DNA of 64,000 nucleotides from a bacterium (lineage in GTDB: Bacteria > Bacillota > Clostridia > Lachnospirales > Lachnospiraceae): positions 1 to 64,000 of the forward strand of contig JAUNGE010000009.1 of the NCBI GenBank assembly GCA_030524675.1, written 5' to 3'. The first letter of the stretch is position 1; each line of letters opens with the position of its first letter. The notes beneath the pieces are model-generated. The model was not told where the DNA came from, did not search any database, and saw only the letters and a program-made list of their open reading frames with translations. Positions 17,676 to 26,920 of the stretch are shown here, piece by piece. The translations under genes were made by a program, and so were the position numbers.

Positions 17676-17790
17676 GATAAACTCCTTTCGCTTTCTCAAC
17701 TATAGTTTTATTCTGCTTTTCAAGCTTTTTTCACTTCTCACTGACTTCTCACGGTCTCAGTTATCATTATAACATAAAAACTCTGTTCCG

Positions 17791-17807
17791 TGTGAATAAA
17801 AATCACA
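17791..17807. promoter_or_regulatory. TGTGA-N7-TCACA palindrome upstream of GH105
   Basis: A perfect 5-bp-arm palindrome near the -35 region of a possible GH105 promoter (TATAAT on the minus strand at about 17767-17772, no good -35 box). The poor -35 fits an activator-dependent promoter. The binding protein is unknown. Confidence 0.4.
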
Positions 17808-17882
17808 TAAATTTCATCTTTTTTTAAAAAAATTTGCGAAAGTATTGCAATCTTTGCTGTATCTCGTGTATCCTAGCTTGGT

Positions 17883-19316
17883 CTAGCAGTCCGTCACTTC
17901 ACAGACGCCGGCCTTTGGAATCATCCGGCTTCCATACGCGATAGCAAAGACTTCGCCGCCGCGCATACAGAGTCTCAGATAGCCGTCTGTCATCTTCCTG
18001 CGGATAATGGCGTCCGTCGGATTCACTGTGAGAATATTCTGGTCTTTGCCCTCAAGCCGCATGCCTATGGCGCCGTCCTCCTTCTGGTACAGCTGCACCA
18101 TGGTTCCCTCGCCGGATACATACATGCCGCACGCCTTCCTCACCGTCTCCACGCTCCATGGCTCCGTCTGCCACATTCCGCGCACCGAAATCGGATTTCT
18201 GCCGCAGTACATTCTCATCGCCGCGTCTGAAATCAGACTCACCGGCACATCCGACGTATTGCACAGGACAATCACAGCGGCTCCTGCCTCGTTCGACCAT
18301 GCAATGTTCGAGGAAACGCCTGGAAGACTTCCTCCATGTTCCACAATATTCAAATCATCCATGGTTTTCAGAGAAAAACCATACCCATAGTAGGACTGAA
18401 AACCACTTCTTTGATGCGGTTTGGACATCTCACGCACGCTGTACTCATCCAAAATCCGCTTTCCATTCAGCCCCACGCCGCCGTTTAAATACATGCAGAG
18501 ATACTTTCTCAGGTCATCCAATGTGGACTTCATCGCTCCGCCGCCGTTTAAGACAAATGCATTATCATGGTAATCCCTGTGCCCGCGCATTACACCGCTG
18601 CGCTTCTCATACAGAATGGCTGCGTTCTCATCGACACTGGGCTTTACAAAATCGCATCCACTCCTAGTCATCTGAAGCGGCTCCAGCACATGCCGGTTCA
18701 GATAGTCCGCAAAGGATGCCTCACCGCCAAACCGCCGTATGATATCGGAGAGCAGTCCGAAACCATCGTTGCAGTAACTGAAATACTCTCCTGGACGGCC
18801 ATTTAAGCCATGCTCCATGGTCTGTGCATCCAGACGGGCCGCCACACGGCGCACCCCTTCCTGTGCCAGCCCATCATGATATGCCAGGTCTCCGTCTCTC
18901 GCCTCATCCAACCCCAGCTCCTCTGCGACTTGGTCCACCACGATTCTGGGAAGTGGGAAAAATCCGCCGCTATGGCACATCAGATGCCGGATACGCACCG
19001 GCTCGGTCTGATTTTTGTTCGTAAACTCTGGTATATAGTTGCTGACAGGGTCGTCCACACACAGCTTTCCCTCCTGCTGCATCTGCATGATTGCCAGACA
19101 GGTGAAGGATTTTGTGCAGGATGCAATCCCGAAAATGGTATCCTGGTCAATCGGAAGTTTTCTGTCCGAATCCCGATATCCAAAGTACGTTTCATACTGA
19201 ATTTCTCCTGATTTATCCACAATCATTATCCCAAGTCCCTGCGCCTGGTACTCCTGCTGTATCTGCTCCACAATGGATGTAAAAAGCAGTTCATTTTCCT
19301 TTCTGATTCGATTCAT
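17883..19316 (-). CDS. Serine beta-lactamase-like hydrolase (class C / EstB-type)
   Basis: A 477-residue member of the beta-lactamase/penicillin-binding esterase family. SxxK is at Ser66-Cys-Thr-Lys69, the YxN motif is in EYFSYCNDGFG, and the third motif is HGG in NIVEHGGSLPG. No signal peptide or membrane anchor is seen, which suggests a cytoplasmic esterase or peptidase rather than an antibiotic resistance enzyme. The C-terminal ~110 residues form a lipocalin-like beta domain often attached to such proteins. It is between GH105 and a small membrane protein, in the segment flanked by the palindromic repeats. Confidence 0.88.
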   Translation of the reverse strand: MNRIRKENELLFTSIVEQIQQEYQAQGLGIMIVDKSGEIQYETYFGYRDSDRKLPIDQDTIFGIASCTKSFTCLAIMQMQQEGKLCVDDPVSNYIPEFTNKNQTEPVRIRHLMCHSGGFFPLPRIVVDQVAEELGLDEARDGDLAYHDGLAQEGVRRVAARLDAQTMEHGLNGRPGEYFSYCNDGFGLLSDIIRRFGGEASFADYLNRHVLEPLQMTRSGCDFVKPSVDENAAILYEKRSGVMRGHRDYHDNAFVLNGGGAMKSTLDDLRKYLCMYLNGGVGLNGKRILDEYSVREMSKPHQRSGFQSYYGYGFSLKTMDDLNIVEHGGSLPGVSSNIAWSNEAGAAVIVLCNTSDVPVSLISDAAMRMYCGRNPISVRGMWQTEPWSVETVRKACGMYVSGEGTMVQLYQKEDGAIGMRLEGKDQNILTVNPTDAIIRRKMTDGYLRLCMRGGEVFAIAYGSRMIPKAGVCEVTDC

Positions 19317-19334
19317 ACCCTAATCCATCCTTTC

Positions 19335-19763
19335 TCACGGAAGAAGCGATACCACCAAAGCCGGAATCAGGAAAACCAGCCCGCTCAAAAAGTCGGACGC
19401 CAGGTTACATGCCACCTGCTCCTCTTCCTCCAGCTCATCAAAAGAGATAATCTTCTCATCCACGAAATCCACGATATCCCTCTCTTTGTGGCGATTCTTC
19501 TTCTCTGCAATCATCTCCTGTACCCTTTTTGGCGCCTCCGGCAGCTTCATGCCGTCCAATTTCAGATACTGGAACCATGCGGCGGCCATCAGCACCAACC
19601 CGACAGCAAGAAACGCAAATTCAATCACAGAAAACGTCCTGTTTACATTCACAAATCTGTCCCACAAAAGAGCCGCCGCCAGCCCAATCGACACTTTTGT
19701 CACCATCTTATAGATAATCGGACGAATCATATACTCTTTATACCATTTCTTAATAAATTTCAT
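19335..19763 (-). CDS. Unrecognised three-helix membrane protein, 142 aa
   Basis: ATG 19763 has AGGAGA ten bases upstream; the longer frame starts in an unrelated upstream sequence. The product has a basic start (MKFIKKWYKEYM), hydrophobic helices around residues 17-36 and 43-64, a charged cytoplasmic middle with KKNRHKERDIVDFVDEK and an acidic ELEEEEQ run, and a C-terminal hydrophobic helix (LSGLVFLIPALVVSLLP). It ends 18 bases before the serine hydrolase ATG, so the two are likely one transcript. No family recognised. Confidence 0.7.
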   Translation of the reverse strand: MKFIKKWYKEYMIRPIIYKMVTKVSIGLAAALLWDRFVNVNRTFSVIEFAFLAVGLVLMAAAWFQYLKLDGMKLPEAPKRVQEMIAEKKNRHKERDIVDFVDEKIISFDELEEEEQVACNLASDFLSGLVFLIPALVVSLLP

Positions 19764-19931
19764 TTGACACCATTCTCCTGCATTTTTCTCTCTAAAGCGG
19801 ACATACCTGCTTTTCATACGAACTTTTCCCCATGTGCAAACAAAGTGCTGCAGGATACACTCTACCCTGCAACACTTCTGTGAAATGGACATGCCTGATG
19901 GCACAGGCACCACTATGACTTCTTAATTTGG

Positions 19932-19994
19932 ACTTATCCTCTTGCAAGCAAGCTTGCATCGGATTTTGTGTCTATTTGACCCCTGATATCATCA
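19932..19994 (-). repeat. Dispersed palindromic repeat, copy 2 (inverted relative to copy 1)
   Basis: Read on the minus strand it starts at the oppF stop codon with TGATGATATCAGGGGTCAAA and contains the same 25-base core as copy 1 (inner stem TGCAAGC/GCTTGCA). The closing TTTGACCCC arm is degenerate here. Copies 1 and 2 enclose GH105, the serine hydrolase and the membrane protein. Confidence 0.8.
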
Positions 19995-20921
19995 GATTTC
20001 TCTGCGGTACTGCTCCAGCTCTTTCTGGTTTCCATATACAAAATGTCCTGGAAGAATCTCCTCCCACACCGGTTTGTCCATGGAATAATCATGAATACTC
20101 GGGTCATACACCAGCAGCTTTTTCTTCTTCTCCACCTCTGGGTCCGGAATCGGCACTGCGGAAAGCAACGCTTTTGTGTATGGGTGGAACGGATGCAAAA
20201 ACAGCTCTTCTGCCTCTGCCAACTCCACAATGCGTCCCTTGCTGATAACAGCGATTCTGTCCGAGATGAAGCGCACAACGGACAAGTCATGAGCGATAAA
20301 CAGGTAAGTCAAGCCCCTGTCCTTTTTCAGACGGTTCAAAAGGTTCAATACCTGTGCACGGATGGAGACATCCAGTGCAGAAATCGGCTCATCGGCAACT
20401 ACAAACTCCGGTTCCATAATCAGTGCTCTGGCGATTCCGATACGCTGTCTCTGGCCGCCGGAAAACTCATGAGGGAATCGGGAAGCAAACTCCGGAAGAA
20501 GTCCTACTTCGCGCAGCGCTTTCTGTACTTTCTCCTCCCTGTCCTTCTCATCCTTGTAGAGATGGTGGTTAATCAGACCCTCGGAGACAATGTAGTCTAC
20601 TTTTGCTCTCTCATTCAGCGATGCCATCGGGTCCTGGAAAATCATCTGACACTTTTTGATAACCTCACGGTCAAGCTCTTTGGAAATCTTGCCGTTAATC
20701 TTCTGTCCCTTAAAATAAATCTCACCTGCAGAAGTCGGGTTAATTCTGGTGATGGCACGGCCAATGGTAGTTTTTCCGGAACCGGACTCACCAACCAGGG
20801 AGAAGGTTTCCCCTTTGTAAATATCAAAATTTACATGGTCAACCGCCACAAATTTTTTCTTTCCGTGTCCGAAACTAATCTGCAAATCTTTAATTTCGAT
20901 TAATTTTTCTCTCTCTGCCAT
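19992..20921 (-). CDS. oppF: Oligopeptide-type ABC transporter ATP-binding protein
   Basis: The 309-residue ATPase has Walker [10 protein letters not shown] at about residue 39, signature LSGGQ-like [16 protein letters not shown], Walker [13 protein letters not shown] and the OppF/DppF C-terminal extension ([15 protein letters not shown]) that often binds an Fe-S cluster or substrate in this family. With OppD it forms the motor of the importer. It is the last gene of oppA-B-C-D-F and its stop codon is the first codon of a dispersed repeat. Confidence 0.95.
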   Translation of the reverse strand: MAEREKLIEIKDLQISFGHGKKKFVAVDHVNFDIYKGETFSLVGESGSGKTTIGRAITRINPTSAGEIYFKGQKINGKISKELDREVIKKCQMIFQDPMASLNERAKVDYIVSEGLINHHLYKDEKDREEKVQKALREVGLLPEFASRFPHEFSGGQRQRIGIARALIMEPEFVVADEPISALDVSIRAQVLNLLNRLKKDRGLTYLFIAHDLSVVRFISDRIAVISKGRIVELAEAEELFLHPFHPYTKALLSAVPIPDPEVEKKKKLLVYDPSIHDYSMDKPVWEEILPGHFVYGNQKELEQYRREI

Positions 20922-20925
20922 GAAC

Positions 20926-21966
20926 TTACCCTCTTTCTCTCATTTTCTCACGAAGACGGCGAATGGACTTCGGCTGCTCGATTTTTGGTGCGCGCGGGTC
21001 CAGATACCATGTTTTTGCCTTGTGAGTCTCTGAAATATCGAAGAACGGCGGTTCCTGCACAAAATCAATCTTTAATGCCTGCTTATTTCTCGGAGCAAAT
21101 GCATCGCCCTTAATCTCGTTGAAGAGGTTAGGGGGGGTACCCTCAATGGTAGGAAGGTCTTCACCCTTCACGCCCAGCTGCGGCAGAGCGGAAAGCAGTG
21201 CCCATGTATATGGATGCCATGCATCGTAAAAAATCTCATTGACTGTGCCGTACTCTACAATCTGTCCAGCATACATAACAGCCACGCGGTCTGCCACGTT
21301 CGCCACAACACCCAGGTCGTGTGTGATGTAGATAACGGTCATCTTTAACTCATCCTGCAGTTTGTGAATCAAATCCAGAATCTGCGCCTGAATGGTAACA
21401 TCCAGCGCGGTCGTCGGCTCATCACAAATCAGAATCTGCGGGCGGCAGGCAACTGCAATCGCGATAACAACACGTTGTCTCATGCCACCGGAAAACTCAT
21501 GCGGATACTGGTTGTAGCGGATTTCCGGATTCGGAATTCCTACTTTTCTGAGCATCTCCAGCGCTTCCTTCTTTGCTGCCTCTCCTTTTAAGCCCTGGTG
21601 CAGCTCGATACTTTCCTGAATCTGCTTTCCGACTTTCTTTAACGGGTTCAGGGAGGTCATCGGGTCCTGCATCACCATGGCGATTTTTCTGCCTCGGATT
21701 GTCATCCATTCTTTTTCAGTCTTGTACTTTGCAATATCCTTGCCTTCATACATGATGGAACCGCCGACGATGGAGCCGTTGGCATCCAGCATTCCCACGA
21801 AGGATTTTGTAAACACAGACTTGCCGGAACCGGACTCTCCCACGATTGCCAGTGTCTCTCCCTCGTACAGGTCCAGAGAGCACTTGCGGATAGCCATCAG
21901 TTTCTTTCCACGCAGGCTGAACTGGATTTGCACATCTTTAGCAGATAAAATTGGTTCTTTTGCCAT
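20926..21966 (-). CDS. oppD: Oligopeptide-type ABC transporter ATP-binding protein
   Basis: The 346-residue partner ATPase has Walker [10 protein letters not shown], signature [15 protein letters not shown], Walker [13 protein letters not shown] and the OppD C-terminal extension ([15 protein letters not shown]...IEGTPPNL). ATG 21966 has GGAGG nine bases upstream; the longer frame overlaps oppC and is not needed. The stop is five bases from the oppF ATG. Substrate of the system is not visible; peptides are most likely, although oligosaccharide importers of the same family exist. Confidence 0.95.
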   Translation of the reverse strand: MAKEPILSAKDVQIQFSLRGKKLMAIRKCSLDLYEGETLAIVGESGSGKSVFTKSFVGMLDANGSIVGGSIMYEGKDIAKYKTEKEWMTIRGRKIAMVMQDPMTSLNPLKKVGKQIQESIELHQGLKGEAAKKEALEMLRKVGIPNPEIRYNQYPHEFSGGMRQRVVIAIAVACRPQILICDEPTTALDVTIQAQILDLIHKLQDELKMTVIYITHDLGVVANVADRVAVMYAGQIVEYGTVNEIFYDAWHPYTWALLSALPQLGVKGEDLPTIEGTPPNLFNEIKGDAFAPRNKQALKIDFVQEPPFFDISETHKAKTWYLDPRAPKIEQPKSIRRLREKMRERG

Positions 21967-21985
21967 TTCTATGTTCCTCCAATCC

Positions 21986-22918
21986 TTATACGTGGTTTCT
22001 CGGGTCTGCTGCATCCGAGAATGCATTACCAATCAGGTAGAATGTGATTGTAATTACAGATACAATAACTGCTGGGAAAATCAACAGGTATGGGTAATCC
22101 AGGAAGTAGCTTCTCGCATTTCGAAGAAGAATTCCCAGAGAAGGTGTATCAATTCCAAGTCCCAGTCCCAGGTAAGACAGGGTGGACTCCAGCGTGATGG
22201 TACCTGGAATGGACAGAGCCAGTCGCAGAATAACCACACTGATTAAATACGGGAAAATATTTTTCACCAGAATACGTCCGATCGAAGTTCCCAGACATCT
22301 GGATGCCAGGTTGTACTCACGGTCACGGTACATGATTACCAGGTTTCTGACATTTCTCGCCATGGTAAGCCATCCGAAAGCAATCAGAGAAACCGACATG
22401 ATAAAGAAGCTCTGTCCAATCATAAGAGCAATCAGTGTCATGTAGATAATCGTAGGAATGTTGTTGATAACATTGTAAATTTCAGTGAACACACGGTCCA
22501 GGCGGCGCACATACCCCCAGATACATCCGATGGTGATACCCACAAAACATTCACCGAATGCTACCAGAACGGCCAGCTTGATGGAAGTCTGTGCTGCATA
22601 CCATACCTGACACCAGTAGTCACGTCCCAGGTTATCGGTACCGAACCAATACTCGCCATTTGGTTTGATAAATGCCAGCTTGCTGTCCGGAACCAGTGCC
22701 TTGTAGTCATATTTTCCGATTGCCAGGGCAATGAAGGAAAAGATAACCAGTGCAAAGAAAATAACCGTGAGGGCCACTGCCGCTTTTTTCTTTAAGAAAC
22801 TCTGAAATACGGATTTCCAATAAGAATAATCGGAATATCCGATACGCTCTGCTTCCTCAGGAGAGTACTCGACAAAGGAAAACAGCTCTTCTTCATTTAT
22901 CTGCTTATTGTCTTCCAT
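21986..22918 (-). CDS. oppC: Oligopeptide-type ABC transporter permease
   Basis: A 310-residue permease with an N-terminal cytoplasmic stretch, a first helix around residues 43-67 and five further helices. It carries the OppC N-terminal signature (FLKKKAAVALTVIF) and the EAA loop LASRCLGTSIGRILVKNIFPYLI that docks on the ATPases. The ATG overlaps the oppB stop by one base (TAATG), with AAAGGAGG upstream. It pairs with OppB to form the membrane channel. Confidence 0.95.
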   Translation of the reverse strand: MEDNKQINEEELFSFVEYSPEEAERIGYSDYSYWKSVFQSFLKKKAAVALTVIFFALVIFSFIALAIGKYDYKALVPDSKLAFIKPNGEYWFGTDNLGRDYWCQVWYAAQTSIKLAVLVAFGECFVGITIGCIWGYVRRLDRVFTEIYNVINNIPTIIYMTLIALMIGQSFFIMSVSLIAFGWLTMARNVRNLVIMYRDREYNLASRCLGTSIGRILVKNIFPYLISVVILRLALSIPGTITLESTLSYLGLGLGIDTPSLGILLRNARSYFLDYPYLLIFPAVIVSVITITFYLIGNAFSDAADPRNHV

Positions 22919-23868
22919 TATCTCGTACCTCCTTTGTCTACCAGTGTGATTCTCGGGTCAAAGATCATCATCAGAATGTCACCCAGGAATACACCAATAA
23001 TACCTAATGATGCATACAGCATAACAAGTGCCTGTACAACATTTGTGTCATAACGGTTAATCGCATCTGTCAGCAGAGGTCCCATACCAGGAACGGAGAA
23101 GAATCTCTCCACAAGCAGAGAACCACTGATGGTTAAAAGAAGCGAAGCCGGAATATACTGTGCCAGCGGAACGAAAGCATTTCTGAGGACATGCTTTACC
23201 ATGATTGTCTTTGTGGACATACCCTTGACACGAGCCAGCTTAATATAATCTTTGTTAATTTCATCCACCATATACCGTCTGGTCCAGAGTGCATAATATG
23301 CGATAGATGTCATAGCCAGGCAGACAATCGGAAGGATACTGGACTCTGTCGCTTTTCTCGTCGAATACATGGACGGCAGGCCCAAAACACGCGAACCAAA
23401 TATCAATACCAATGAGTACGACACCAGACCTGGGACAGCATTAACAAAAATCGTATATACCGTTCCAATATAATCCGGAATTTTGTCTTTAAATCTTGCC
23501 TGAATAATACCCATGCTCACACCGATTACCAGGGAAATTGCCATGGAAATCATACCTAAACGCATGGAAACAGTAAATTTACTGCCGATTACCTTCGTAA
23601 CAGCTACACCATGTTGAATTCTTCTTGACTCACCAAGGTCAAAATGAAGTAAACGCCCATAAAAATGGATAAGCTGTTTGCCAGGACTATCAAGTAAACC
23701 TGCTGCCTCCAATGCGTCGTGCTTTTGCTGGTCAGTAAATTTCATTAACTGATCTTCTGTAAAATAATAATCGGTCGGCAGCAATCTCAGCAGCAGGAAT
23801 ACGATAGTTACGACTATCAAGACTGTCACAGCAGACTGCAACAGTCTCTTAATCGTGTATTTTGCCAT
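22918..23868 (-). CDS. oppB: Oligopeptide-type ABC transporter permease
   Basis: The 316-residue permease has six helices, the first at residues 9-29, and an EAA loop (DYIKLARVKGMSTKTIMVKHVLRNAF) near residue 215, followed by GSLLVERFFSVPGMGPLL, a hallmark of OppB/DppB. Its ATG overlaps the oppA stop (TAATG). It lacks nothing expected of the family. Confidence 0.95.
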   Translation of the reverse strand: MAKYTIKRLLQSAVTVLIVVTIVFLLLRLLPTDYYFTEDQLMKFTDQQKHDALEAAGLLDSPGKQLIHFYGRLLHFDLGESRRIQHGVAVTKVIGSKFTVSMRLGMISMAISLVIGVSMGIIQARFKDKIPDYIGTVYTIFVNAVPGLVSYSLVLIFGSRVLGLPSMYSTRKATESSILPIVCLAMTSIAYYALWTRRYMVDEINKDYIKLARVKGMSTKTIMVKHVLRNAFVPLAQYIPASLLLTISGSLLVERFFSVPGMGPLLTDAINRYDTNVVQALVMLYASLGIIGVFLGDILMMIFDPRITLVDKGGTR

Positions 23869-25877
23869 TAGTTAGCAGTTCCCTCTTCGTAAGCTTTTGC
23901 AATTGCATCGTACTGTTCTGTAGTATAGGCGTCTACAGAGGTCTCCCAGTTTTTATACTTATTGTTCTGGATACCGTACATAGCGTTAATCTTGGAATAG
24001 TCATTTACACGGGTCAGCTGCCACTGAATGTTGTAGTAGCAAGGAATTGCCAGTGCATTCTGAATGAAGTATACTTCTGCCTCTGCATATGCTTTGTATC
24101 TTGCATCCAGGTCATCGTTGATAGCATTTGCTTTTGCTACCAGCTCGCTGTACTCTTTGTAAATGTCAACAATCTCGCCCTCTGTCAGGTCGTTTGCGTT
24201 GGAGTAGTTTGCAGAATAGTATGCGTTGTCCTCTCCGTAAACTTCCTGTCCAAGGTAGTTCTGCGGATCACCGTAGTCAGCGCCCCATCCGTTGATCACG
24301 AAGGAGTGAAGTCTCGGCTCACGAACCTCTTTTACAAGGCTGGATACATATGTCTTGATATTTAATACTACGAAATCATCACCTAAAGAATCAGAGAATG
24401 CCTGCTGTAATACCAGTGCACTGTCTAACTGAGTCTGGTTGCTTGCTGCGATGTAGTAATCTACACCAACTGGGAAGGTAACGCCCTGTGCGGACAGCTC
24501 TTCCATAGCCTGTGCCTTTAACTCAGCTGCTTTGTCCTTGTCGATTCTTCTCATGTTCTCGCCGTCATAATCCTTGATGCCGAGCTGCTGCTCGATGTAC
24601 TTGCTGTACTCTGTACCATCGGAGAATGTGATAAGACCCTGCATGGTGTATGCGTTGTTCTCACACTTCAGAGGATTGATGGAGTTTGTTCTGCCGTACC
24701 ATGCGGTCAGGTCCAGACCATAGTACCAAGCCTGTCTGAATGCAGTGTTTGCAATTGCTGTGTTCCAGTTTGTATCAACGGAACCGTCCTCATTTCTCTT
24801 ATCATAGTTGAAGTGAATCTGAAAGGAGTACTTTGTCGGTCTCATCTCAACCAGCTGGTCATGGAACTCGTTGCTTGTGGAATTGTAAATTGTGTTCAGG
24901 TTGCTCTCTGTCAGGATTGTGTTGTCCAGCTCACCAGACTGATATAACTGATATGCTACATCTGTGGACTCTACCATCTTTACAGTAACGGTATCAAACA
25001 GGGAGCAGTCCTTGTCCCAGTAAGACTCGTTCTTTGTGAAGATTTTCTCGTTGCCCTGAATATAACTTGTCATGGTGTAAGCACCGTTGTACCACATGTT
25101 CTCATTGTTCATGGCAATGAAGCCCTCTACACCGAGCTCATCGATCAGAGCCTTTGGTGCCGGATACAGACAGTTGTATGTGGTAACAGTATCAAAATAT
25201 GGTTTCTCGGTTATGCAGGTATAAACCAGAGTGTAGTCATCCGGAGCAGCGATGCCAACCATCTCCAGGAACTTGCTGTTGTCCATGGTGGTTGCTTCCT
25301 CTGCACTCAGGGATTTTGTGTACTCATAGTACTCAGAAGCGCCTTTGATTAATTCCATCGGCATGGATGTGTTTGCGGAGCTGTTCTTGTGGTAGTTCAG
25401 AATCCACTCAAGACCGGTGATGAAGTCCTGTGCGTTGCAGTCTGCTTTTTCATTTCCGTTGATATCAACCCATTTTACGCCCTGTCTCAGTTTGAATGTC
25501 CAGGTCAGACCGCCGTCCTCTGTTCCCCACTCTTCTGCCAGTGCCGGAACCAACTGTCCCTTCGGGTCGTTGGACAGAAGGCCTTCATACATATTTGTCA
25601 GAACCTGTAAGTCTGTCGCACTCTGGGAGTAAAGAATGTTGAATGTCTCTACCTCTCTGTTCTGGGTCTCATAAGTAACCATGTCCTTAATCGGTTCTGT
25701 GTCTGAAACAGGCGCTGCTGTCGTCTCCGGCGCGCTTCCCGCTGCAGTAGTGCTCTGTGTATCCTGGCTTCCTGCAGTAGTACCCTGTGTACTCTGGCCG
25801 CTGCCGCCGCCGCATCCGGAAAGTACCAGAGCTGCTGCTGCAACAACTGCAACCATTTTTGATACAGATTTTCTCAT
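23868..25877 (-). CDS. oppA: Oligopeptide-type ABC transporter substrate-binding lipoprotein
   Basis: The 669-residue family 5 binding protein starts with a lipoprotein signal (MRKSVSKM, hydrophobic stretch, lipobox LSGC), then a Gly/Ser/Thr/Ala-rich linker of about 45 residues, as expected for a membrane-anchored extracellular protein. The body has the SBP_bac_5 pattern (YEGLLSNDPKGQLVPALAEEW, LTWTFKLRQGVKW, and SFVINGWGADYGDPQNYL). It is longer than E. coli OppA (543). ATG 25877 has AAGGAGG nine bases upstream. The leader holds a strong promoter followed by an intrinsic terminator. Confidence 0.95.
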   Translation of the reverse strand: MRKSVSKMVAVVAAAALVLSGCGGGSGQSTQGTTAGSQDTQSTTAAGSAPETTAAPVSDTEPIKDMVTYETQNREVETFNILYSQSATDLQVLTNMYEGLLSNDPKGQLVPALAEEWGTEDGGLTWTFKLRQGVKWVDINGNEKADCNAQDFITGLEWILNYHKNSSANTSMPMELIKGASEYYEYTKSLSAEEATTMDNSKFLEMVGIAAPDDYTLVYTCITEKPYFDTVTTYNCLYPAPKALIDELGVEGFIAMNNENMWYNGAYTMTSYIQGNEKIFTKNESYWDKDCSLFDTVTVKMVESTDVAYQLYQSGELDNTILTESNLNTIYNSTSNEFHDQLVEMRPTKYSFQIHFNYDKRNEDGSVDTNWNTAIANTAFRQAWYYGLDLTAWYGRTNSINPLKCENNAYTMQGLITFSDGTEYSKYIEQQLGIKDYDGENMRRIDKDKAAELKAQAMEELSAQGVTFPVGVDYYIAASNQTQLDSALVLQQAFSDSLGDDFVVLNIKTYVSSLVKEVREPRLHSFVINGWGADYGDPQNYLGQEVYGEDNAYYSANYSNANDLTEGEIVDIYKEYSELVAKANAINDDLDARYKAYAEAEVYFIQNALAIPCYYNIQWQLTRVNDYSKINAMYGIQNNKYKNWETSVDAYTTEQYDAIAKAYEEGTAN

Positions 25878-25934
25878 ATTATCTTCCTCCTTTTCTTCCC
25901 CAGCTATCATTCAGCTGTGCCATTCCACATGTGC

Positions 25935-25967
25935 AAAAAAAACACAAACACTTCTAACCTGTTTGTG
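25935..25967 (-). terminator. Intrinsic terminator inside the oppA leader (possible attenuator)
   Basis: On the minus strand CACAAACA, nine-base loop, TGTTTGTG, then eight T. It lies between the strong opp promoter and the oppA ribosome binding site, so it would stop opp transcription unless read through or remodelled. Confidence 0.8.
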
Positions 25968-25997
25968 CGTCCTTGCAACCTATGTAGAATATGCTTT

Positions 25998-26026
25998 ATC
26001 ATACTAAAATTATCGACCCTTGTCAA
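25998..26026 (-). promoter_or_regulatory. Promoter of the opp operon
   Basis: Consensus TTGACA (26021-26026), 17 bp, TATGAT (25998-26003). The start should be near 25991, giving a leader of about 115 nt. The remaining 26027-26423 stretch up to the superoxide reductase gene is A/T-rich with no gene I can support. Confidence 0.85.
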
Positions 26027-26423
26027 CATAGTATTTCACTTTTTTTGCATTTTTCTCAATCCATCTTTTTTTATGGTAATATTTTAGAATAGATGAAAAT
26101 TTTACAAAAAATCTGGATTCTTTTGTGTGAGTGTCTTTATAGCAAAAACATTTGTCCCCATTTATTGCACATTTCTGCGATTTTGTGTGCGTATATCACG
26201 GACGTTTGTTTTTACACTGCCATCTTTTTCTTTTTTACACTGCTATTTTATCACAATACTTCCATAAAGTATATCCTTTTCCAAAATTTATTTTTTCCAA
26301 CAATCTGGTATCCAGCCTGCATCCATAAACAGACCAGCGGACCGGATTATGAATACAGGCAGGGATTGCACGGATATGTCAGTACAGAACAATCAACGAA
26401 TACACAAGGCTGCACCGCGCCAC

Positions 26424-26843
26424 TTATCCGTCGATTTCTGTCTTCCAGAATCCATGTAAATCGCAGTATGCGTACACAGCTACAGCGCGGTCATCCTCTG
26501 GCACCAGAAAGGTTGCTTCCGCCGGACTTCCTGGTTTTAACATGCGTCTCTGACTTCCTTTTTCGGTCTGCAGATAAATCCACTGGATGCTGTGCGCCTC
26601 ATCCATTGGATGCGGAACTTCTCCCACCTTCACACAGATTTCATTGCCGTTGATATGCACACGGGGAAGGTGCTTTTCTCCTGCCCCTTCCGTGTCTGTC
26701 GGTCTCAACGGTCCCATCGGTTTTCCCGCACAGGTAAAGTCTCTGCGGAATACGCCTCCGATCAACTCTACAATCGCTTTTCCTTCATCTCCAAGTAAAA
26801 ATACAGGTTCTTTCTTCGCCATACCGTCTTCGATTCCCTCCAT
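26424..26843 (-). CDS. Superoxide reductase (desulfoferrodoxin/neelaredoxin family)
   Basis: This single-domain protein of 139 residues reduces superoxide to hydrogen peroxide without making oxygen, a typical defence of anaerobes. The iron-site motifs are present: EKHLPRV (Glu, Lys, His), HPMDEAHSIQW (two His) and YCDLHGFWK (Cys and His ligands). The N-terminal desulforedoxin domain of class I enzymes is missing. ATG 26843 is chosen because AGAGG lies five to six bases upstream; that Shine-Dalgarno lies inside the 67-bp repeat 26845-26911. It is downstream of rubrerythrin, which removes the peroxide made. Confidence 0.9.
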   Translation of the reverse strand: MEGIEDGMAKKEPVFLLGDEGKAIVELIGGVFRRDFTCAGKPMGPLRPTDTEGAGEKHLPRVHINGNEICVKVGEVPHPMDEAHSIQWIYLQTEKGSQRRMLKPGSPAEATFLVPEDDRAVAVYAYCDLHGFWKTEIDG

Positions 26844-26844
26844 G

Positions 26845-26911
26845 TTTTCCTCTATTCTGTGCATCTTTTCAGCACAAACAGGTATGGGTGAAACGCTTTT
26901 CTTTCACCCTT
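26845..26911 (-). repeat. 67-bp two-hairpin repeat, copy 1
   Basis: Identical over 67 bases to 43974-44040. On the minus strand it contains GGGTGAAA/TTTCACCC (8-base loop), a nine-base linker, then TGTGC/GCACA (9-base loop) and ends in AGAGGAAAA one base before an ATG. In this copy that ATG starts the superoxide reductase gene. Confidence 0.9.
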
Positions 26912-26920
26912 TCTCTCTGA

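Noticed and set aside
17883-19316. Antibiotic-inactivating beta-lactamase
   Set aside because: The SxxK, YxN and HGG motifs fit the broad esterase-like group, and there is no signal peptide to place it outside the cell.
12445-25877. A polysaccharide utilisation locus in the strict sense
   Set aside because: There are sugar-active genes but no lyase, no sugar-specific importer and no SusC/D pair; the transporter is of the peptide type.
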